A stretch of DNA of 64,000 nt from Chloroflexus islandicus (lineage in GTDB: Bacteria; Chloroflexota; Chloroflexia; Chloroflexales; Chloroflexaceae): assembly GCF_001650695.1 (NCBI RefSeq), contig NZ_LWQS01000082.1, forward strand, positions 113,876 through 177,875, written 5' to 3'. The position numbers were made by a program, and so were the translations under genes. This document shows, piece after piece, positions 59,199 through 64,000 of this stretch; within the stretch, counting starts at the first letter, position 1; the number at the start of each line of letters is the position of its first letter. The notes under the pieces are model-generated. The model saw only the letters and a program-made list of their open reading frames with translations. It had not been told where the DNA came from and searched no databases.

Positions 59199-59228
59199 TT
59201 TATACCATCTCACCATGACCAATATGAA
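59199..59228 (-). promoter_or_regulatory. Possible promoter of the cas8-cas7-cas5-cas3-cas6 operon
   Basis: On the minus strand TTCATA (59,223-59,228), an 18-nt spacer and TATAAA (59,199-59,204) would start transcription about 40 nt before the cas8 ATG. A second -10-like TATACT occurs at 59,236-59,241 without a good -35; its context TATACTGGC is the same as at the leader promoter. Confidence 0.4.
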
Positions 59229-59271
59229 CACTGCCAGTATAGCACATTAACCATTCACAAATGTGGATTTA

Positions 59272-59460
59272 AGGGCGCAAAGTGGGCAAAGACGCAGAGA
59301 TTTTTAAACGCAAAGACGCAAAGGGCGCTAAGAGCGCAAAGTGTTTTGGGGTTGCCCCCAACTCGTTTATGTCCATCACTCAACAATCCTCTGCGCCCTC
59401 TGCGTCCTTCGCGCCTTTGCGTTTGAATCCTTTGCGCCGCTGGCCCCTCTGCGCCGCTAC
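59272..59460. repeat. Inverted GCAAAG-type repeat upstream of cas8
   Basis: The left arm (59,272-59,342) is rich in GCAAAGACGCAAAGGGCGC-like units; the right arm (about 59,390-59,458) carries the complementary GCGCCCTCTGCGTCC and GCGCCTTTGCGTTTGAATCC. It is the same family as the element between cas7 and cas5. It occupies most of the gap 59,154-59,560, where I see no gene. Confidence 0.75.
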
Positions 59461-59496
59461 CTCGTTTGCGCGACACCCATCAGGAACATAGAAACT

Positions 59497-59526
59497 CCCC
59501 CTTCTCCCGCGGGCGAGAGAAGGGGG
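59497..59526 (-). terminator. Hairpin, possible terminator of the small lipoprotein gene
   Basis: A perfect 10-bp stem CCCCCTTCTC / GAGAAGGGGG around a 10-nt loop, 34 nt beyond the stop of the lipoprotein gene. On the minus strand only a weak AGTTTC follows, so it may be a repeat hairpin rather than a true intrinsic terminator. Confidence 0.4.
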
Positions 59527-59560
59527 CTGGGGGGATGAGGGTACTGAAATCCTACACCGT

Positions 59561-59944
59561 CTAAATCGTCAACTGATACGCAGTGCCGTTTACAATGACC
59601 GTGTACTGGCCGGGGGCAAACGGCCCCTCCAGCGTTATTCGCTGATCGAGCAGCGGCGCAATCGCCGGGCATACCTGCGCGCCGCTATGCGTCGCGCTCA
59701 CCGTGATTGTGATCGTGTTGCCGTCACGCTGCTGAGTAATACCGGCGAAGGTCGTGCAACCATCGCCGAGGTAGCCGGTAATATGGGCTTGTACCTGCGG
59801 CGGATTCGACTCCATCACCAGCAAATCAACCTTCTCAATCGTCACAATGCCGGGCCGCGCTGCCGGCCCCGGGGTTGCGGTGGCGCAAGCGGTCAGCAGT
59901 AACATCAACCCGGTGATGACGAGTAACATAATCCGGTGCAACAT
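59561..59944 (-). CDS. Small lipoprotein of unknown function
   Basis: 127 residues. A signal peptide ends in the lipobox LTAC (Cys20), followed by a short Ala/Thr/Pro linker. The mature part of about 100 residues looks all-beta and has two cysteines (DGCTTFAG and AQVCPAIA) that could form a disulphide. No known catalytic motif is visible. It is divergent from rlmN; their starts are about 106 bp apart. Confidence 0.75.
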   Translation of the reverse strand: MLHRIMLLVITGLMLLLTACATATPGPAARPGIVTIEKVDLLVMESNPPQVQAHITGYLGDGCTTFAGITQQRDGNTITITVSATHSGAQVCPAIAPLLDQRITLEGPFAPGQYTVIVNGTAYQLTI

Positions 59945-60050
59945 AATCGGTTCTCCTGTAGCAATCTGGCCTGCAACTCATCTTCTAGACGGCGCCAAGC
60001 GCTGTCCGGTTCCATCGCGCCGGTCGCAACGTGGTACAATGCATAGTGCT

Positions 60051-61136
60051 ATGGAACAACGTTGCCTGTATGACTACAACCTAACCGAACTCACCGAGTT
60101 GCTGCGTAGCTGGGGCGAGCCAGCCTTTCGCGCCCGCCAGCTCTACCGTCAACTTTATGTCAATCTCGCTGCCAGCGCCGAACAGATGACCGACTTGCCG
60201 GCAGCGTTGCGCGCGCGGCTGGCCGAAATACCGCTCTCAACCTTGCGCCTCGAACGGGTGCAGATCGGTGATGAAGGCCTGACCCGCAAGGCGCTGTTCC
60301 GCTTGCCCGATGGCGCCGTGGTCGAGACGGTGCTGATGGTCTACCCCGACCGCTCAACCGTCTGCGTTTCCACCCAAGCCGGTTGCGGCATGGGGTGCGT
60401 CTTTTGCGCTACCGGCCAACTGGGCTTGCTGCGCAATCTGAGCAGCGGCGAGATCGTGGCGCAAGCGATCTGGGCATCGCAAGAATTGCGCGCGATGGGG
60501 GCTGCCGGCCCCGCTGGCCGGGTGACGAATCTGGTCTTTATGGGCATGGGCGAACCGTTCGCCAACTATGACCGCTGGTGGCAAGCGGTTGAGCGGCTGC
60601 ACGACCCGCAGGGCTTTAACCTCGGCGCGCGCAGTATGACTGTCTCGACCGTCGGCTTGGTGAAGGGGATCGAACGGCTAGCCGCCGAGCAATTGCCGAT
60701 CAATCTCGCCATCTCGCTCCACGCGCCCGACGATGCCTTGCGCAGCGAGTTGATGCCAGTCAATCGCCGCTATCCGATCGCTGAGCTGATGGCCGCCACC
60801 CGCCAGTATATTGAAAAGACGCGGCGGCGCGTCTCGTTTGAATATGTGCTCTTACAGGGCAAGAACGATCACCCGCATCAAGCCATCGCTCTCGCTCGCC
60901 TGCTCCGGCGCGAAGCGCCGCGCGGCCCGATGCTCTTTCACGTCAACCTCATCCCGTGGAATCCGGTGCCCGGCACGCCGCTTGGCCGTTCCGAATGGGA
61001 ACGAGTCACGGCCTTCCAGCAGATTCTGACCGATTACGGCATCCCTTGCACGGTGCGAGTCGAACGCGGGGTTGAGATTGCCGCTGCCTGCGGCCAGTTG
61101 GCCGGGCAGCAAGTGATGCTAGTACCGCCAAGCTAA
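60051..61136 (+). CDS. rlmN: 23S rRNA/tRNA adenosine-C2 methyltransferase RlmN
   Basis: 361 residues from the ATG at 60,051; an ATG 12 nt earlier is possible, and the long upstream extension of the frame is antisense to the lipoprotein gene. The radical-SAM cluster motif CGMGCVFC gives C112, C116 and C119. The methylated cysteine of the mechanism is probably C347 ([11 protein letters not shown]), and [13 protein letters not shown] is the family signature. The enzyme methylates A2503 of 23S rRNA and A37 of some tRNAs. TACAAT just upstream (60,035-60,040) may be a -10 box, leaving a very short leader. Confidence 0.95.
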   Translation: MEQRCLYDYNLTELTELLRSWGEPAFRARQLYRQLYVNLAASAEQMTDLPAALRARLAEIPLSTLRLERVQIGDEGLTRKALFRLPDGAVVETVLMVYPDRSTVCVSTQAGCGMGCVFCATGQLGLLRNLSSGEIVAQAIWASQELRAMGAAGPAGRVTNLVFMGMGEPFANYDRWWQAVERLHDPQGFNLGARSMTVSTVGLVKGIERLAAEQLPINLAISLHAPDDALRSELMPVNRRYPIAELMAATRQYIEKTRRRVSFEYVLLQGKNDHPHQAIALARLLRREAPRGPMLFHVNLIPWNPVPGTPLGRSEWERVTAFQQILTDYGIPCTVRVERGVEIAAACGQLAGQQVMLVPPS

Positions 61137-61137
61137 A

Positions 61138-61210
61138 TATGGAGTGCGGCAGTTCCCCTGCCGCATCCCGCGACCAGCCTATGGAGTGCGGCAGTCTTAC
61201 TGCCGCATCC
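61138..61210. repeat. Two copies of the GCGGCAG palindrome
   Basis: Two units of the type TATGGAGTGCGGCAG...CTGCCGCATCC, at 61,138-61,168 and 61,180-61,210. They belong to the family found between oleD and oleA. They fill the gap between rlmN and hisS. Confidence 0.8.
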
Positions 61211-61253
61211 TTAAAAGAGAAGCACGTTTTTTACAGCGCCATTGAGAACACCT

Positions 61254-62570
61254 ATGCCCGCGATTCAAAATGTCAAAGGAATGCGCGACCATCTGCCGGC
61301 TGATATGATGCTGCGGCAGTATATCGTCAATACCCTCACCCGTATCAGCGAAGCGCACGGCTTCGAGCCGCTGCAAACGCCGGTGATCGAGTATGCCGAG
61401 ACGCTGGAAGGCAAGTTGGGCGATGACGAGAAGCTGATTTACCGCTTTGAAGATCACGGCGGGCGCCGGTTGGCGTTGCGCTACGACCAAACCGTACCGC
61501 TGGCCCGCGTCACGGCCCAATACGCCAGCCAACTGGCGCTGCCGTGGCGGCGCTACGCCTACGGGCCGAGCTACCGCGGCGAACGGCCCGCCCGTGGCCG
61601 CTACCGCGAGTTTTACCAGTTCGATCTTGATATTGTCGGCAGCGCCTCGCCGCTGGCCGATGCCGAGATCGTCGCGATTCTGTGCGAAGCGCTGGCGGCC
61701 CTTGGCTTCCCCGATTTTGTCACTCTGCTCAACCATCGCCAGATCATCGGCGGCATCGCCCGTGTCAGCGGCTTGTCGGAAGCAGCCGCCGGCGGCGTCT
61801 ACCGCGCGATCGATAAGTTCGACAAGATCGGCGCCCAAGGCGTGCGCGCTGAGTTGCTCAAGTCAGGGGTGGACGAAGCCGCCGCTGACCGCATCCTCGA
61901 ACTGGTGCAGATTGAAGGCGCACCGGCTGAGGTGCTGGCGGCGCTGGAACAGCGCCTTGCCGGCGATGAGCGCGCGCTGGCCGCGATTGCGAATCTGCGC
62001 GCCGTGATCGCCGGCCTCACCGCGATGGGAGTGCCTGCCGACCAGTACCGGGTGGCGCCGCGCTTGGCCCGCGGCCTCTCGTACTACACCGGTGTGGTGT
62101 TCGAGGCGATCACTCCCCACTGGCCAGAGGGTTCGCTGCTCGGTGGCGGGCGCTACGACGACCTGATCGGTCTGTTTGCCGGGCGCAACATTCCTACTGT
62201 CGGTCTCGCTTTCGGTATCGACCGCCTGCATGATGTGATGCTCGAACTCAACCTCGGCCCGCGCCCGCGCACCACCGCCGTCGCCTTTGTCACCCTGTTC
62301 GGCCCCGAACAGGTCGCCGACAGTCTGGCGCTGGCCGCCGAACTGCGCGCCGCCGGGATCAATACCCTCATCGCGCTCGAGCCCGGCAACCTTGGCAAGC
62401 AATTCAAAGAAGCCGACCGGCGCGGCGTCCGTCTCGCGCTCGTGCTCGGCCCCGACGAAATCGCCCGCGGCGAGGTGGTGGTGAAGGATTTGCAGCGCGG
62501 CGAACAACACGCTTTACCGCGCGCCGCCGTCGCTAGCCTCCTCGCCGAAGCGTTGACCGAAGGCGCGTAG
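61254..62570 (+). CDS. hisS: Histidyl-tRNA synthetase
   Basis: 438 residues from the ATG at 61,254 (MPAIQNVKGMRDHLP); a TTG 12 nt earlier is in frame. Class II motif 2 reads RYAYGPSYRGERPARGRYRE followed by FYQFDLDIVG, the histidine-specific motif is RGLSYYTGVVFEA, and motif 3 is GLAFGIDRL. A complete C-terminal anticodon-binding domain follows, so this is the synthetase and not the HisZ regulator. The stop codon is already part of the downstream repeat. No good Shine-Dalgarno sequence is seen. Confidence 0.95.
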   Translation: MPAIQNVKGMRDHLPADMMLRQYIVNTLTRISEAHGFEPLQTPVIEYAETLEGKLGDDEKLIYRFEDHGGRRLALRYDQTVPLARVTAQYASQLALPWRRYAYGPSYRGERPARGRYREFYQFDLDIVGSASPLADAEIVAILCEALAALGFPDFVTLLNHRQIIGGIARVSGLSEAAAGGVYRAIDKFDKIGAQGVRAELLKSGVDEAAADRILELVQIEGAPAEVLAALEQRLAGDERALAAIANLRAVIAGLTAMGVPADQYRVAPRLARGLSYYTGVVFEAITPHWPEGSLLGGGRYDDLIGLFAGRNIPTVGLAFGIDRLHDVMLELNLGPRPRTTAVAFVTLFGPEQVADSLALAAELRAAGINTLIALEPGNLGKQFKEADRRGVRLALVLGPDEIARGEVVVKDLQRGEQHALPRAAVASLLAEALTEGA

Positions 62571-62620
62571 GAGCATTGCCTGCAATGCCCCCGCGTAGGA
62601 GCATTGCGGGCAATGCCCCC
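62568..62620. repeat. Two copies of a GCATTGC..GCAATGC palindrome
   Basis: Units TAGGAGCATTGCCTGCAATG and TAGGAGCATTGCGGGCAATG, each followed by CCCCC, fill the short gap after hisS. The hairpins could limit read-through into the DUF58 gene. Confidence 0.7.
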
Positions 62621-62634
62621 ACCAAAGGTATCCC

Positions 62635-63921
62635 ATGAACTTTACCCGTCCATTGCTGATCTTGCTCCTCGCCGGCGCGAGCTATCTCGCCGCCCAAACC
62701 ACCGGCCAGCGGCTCTTCTTCCACCTCAGCTATATTCTGGCCGGCCTGCCGCTGGTGGCGCTCGGGTGGACCTTGTTCAACCTCTATGGTCTCAGGATCG
62801 CGCGTGAACACGCTAATGTACGCGCCAGCGTCGGCGAATTCACCCGCGAGCGGATCACGATTGAAAACCGCTGGTGGCTACCCAAACTGTGGATCGAGCT
62901 GCAAGACGAATCTGACCTGCCGAACCACGAACCCGGCTTTGTCGCCTATTTAGGCGCTCGCGAAACGACCCGCTGGACGACCCGCACCCTCTGTACCCAG
63001 CGCGGTCGCTTCCGGCTCGGGCCAACCCGCATTATCAGTAGCGATCCGTTTGGCCTGTTTCGCTTCTCGCGCCTCATCCCCGGCAGCGGCGAAATCATTG
63101 TCTATCCGCCTACCGAAGAGCTTACCGCGTTTCGCCTCCCCGGCGCTGAATTATCGACCGGATCGAGCAGTCTGATCCGCGCCCACAGCATCACCCCCAA
63201 CGTCGCCACAATCCGCGACTACCAACCCGGCGATAGTTTCAACCGCATCCACTGGCGCAGCACTGCCCGCCACGGGCGGTTGATGGTCAAAGAATTTGAG
63301 CTTGACCCCGCCGCTGACATCTATCTCGTGCTTGACCTCAACGAACGGGCCGTCGTGCGCATGCCAACCGAGTCAGCCTCCATCGACGAACGCGCAATCG
63401 CGCCGTGGTGGCAACGCCAACCGCCGGCGCGCCGCCGTCCGCCGCCCGATTCCACCGAAGAGCATGCCGTTAACGTCGCCGCTGCGCTGGCCCGCACCTT
63501 GCTAGCCCAAAACCGGATCGTTGGCTTGCTGGCGTGGAGCGAACGGCTGGAAGTCATCCCTGCCGAACGCGAAGAGCGCCAACTATGGAAGATGCTTGAA
63601 CTGTTGGCCGTCGTGCGTGCGACCGGCCAACACTCACTCGCCGAGCTGCTGGTTGCCGAAGGGCAACGGTTTGGCCGCGACACGACCCTCATTATTATCA
63701 CTTCTGACCTCGACCCGCGCTGGGTGACGGCGCTGCAACACCATCTCTACCGCGGCATTCGGGCCGCAGTGATCGTCATCGATCCGCTCAGCTACGGCGG
63801 CTGGAATGATCCGGAGCCATTGCTCAACCATCTCGCCGGTCTAAAGATTGATGTGTACCGGCTGCAACGCGGTGATGCGCTCGCCGATGCCTTGCGCCAA
63901 CCGCTCGTGCTAGCGGCATAA
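62635..63921 (+). CDS. DUF58-domain membrane protein
   Basis: 428 residues with two N-terminal membrane helices (about 5-50) and a large soluble part. The DUF58 signature is clear: IRDYQPGDSFNRIHWRSTAR followed by HGRLMVKEFE. A vWA-like region follows (IYLVLDLNERAVV ... TTLIIITSDLDPRW). DUF58 proteins are normally encoded beside MoxR-type AAA ATPases and transglutaminase-like membrane proteins; such partners may lie beyond the right edge. AAAGG lies about 8 nt before the ATG. The biochemical role is not established. Confidence 0.88.
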   Translation: MNFTRPLLILLLAGASYLAAQTTGQRLFFHLSYILAGLPLVALGWTLFNLYGLRIAREHANVRASVGEFTRERITIENRWWLPKLWIELQDESDLPNHEPGFVAYLGARETTRWTTRTLCTQRGRFRLGPTRIISSDPFGLFRFSRLIPGSGEIIVYPPTEELTAFRLPGAELSTGSSSLIRAHSITPNVATIRDYQPGDSFNRIHWRSTARHGRLMVKEFELDPAADIYLVLDLNERAVVRMPTESASIDERAIAPWWQRQPPARRRPPPDSTEEHAVNVAAALARTLLAQNRIVGLLAWSERLEVIPAEREERQLWKMLELLAVVRATGQHSLAELLVAEGQRFGRDTTLIIITSDLDPRWVTALQHHLYRGIRAAVIVIDPLSYGGWNDPEPLLNHLAGLKIDVYRLQRGDALADALRQPLVLAA

Positions 63922-64000
63922 AGACAACCCTTCCGCGTTACGTGGGTGACGTGCGCGTACGTCCTTGCGAGGGAGTGGCGGCCCCAGCGCAGCGCAGGGC

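Overview
The window looks like a GC-rich chromosome segment from a filamentous member of the Chloroflexota, most plausibly Chloroflexales (Chloroflexus or Roseiflexus relatives). This rests on protein style, an oleABCD-type hydrocarbon cluster like the one known in Chloroflexus, and many short palindromic repeats between genes (cores GGACGGCTGTCC, GCGGCAG..CTGCCGC, GGGGGCGCAGCCCCC and GCAAAGGCGC). The genus is an inference. I found no rRNA, tRNA, prophage or transposase gene.

Left part (1-26.3 kb): a cut-off haem-binding protein; an OmpR-type two-component pair with a PepSY-like sensor domain; a secreted alpha-amylase with a starch-binding domain behind a strong predicted promoter; a minus-strand olefin cluster (oleB, oligopeptidase B, oleC, oleD, oleA in transcription order); a phytochrome-kinase-like signalling set (a histidine kinase split by a 76-bp partial duplication, an Rcp1-like regulator, and a receiver-PAS-GGDEF-EAL protein); a beta-propeller lipoprotein and an M48-like protease; then a minus-strand run of gabT, a GNAT acetyltransferase, a CorA-like transporter and a PD-(D/E)XK nuclease-like protein; and finally an inositol-monophosphatase-family enzyme and an MFS transporter.

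Centre (26,796-49,675): one enormous CRISPR array. I counted 310 copies of a 37-bp repeat and 309 spacers averaging about 37 nt. Every repeat looks identical except the left-most, which has lost its outer 5 bases. That erosion, the intact right end and a good minus-strand promoter (TTGCGA-N17-TATACT) in the 305-bp gap beside cas4 indicate that the leader is on the right and that crRNA is transcribed right to left, in line with the cas genes. Spacers include a tandem 5-unit duplication, repeated and overlapping spacers, and many that carry terminator-like hairpins or Shine-Dalgarno/start-codon junctions.

Right part (49.98-59.15 kb): a complete type I-B-like cas locus on the minus strand, transcribed cas8-cas7-cas5-cas3-cas6 (interference and processing), then cas1-cas2-cas4 (adaptation) from a probable promoter of its own, running into the leader and array. 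The wider gaps around cas8, cas7 and cas5 are filled with the same palindromic repeats seen elsewhere. The window closes with a small lipoprotein, rlmN, hisS and a DUF58 protein.
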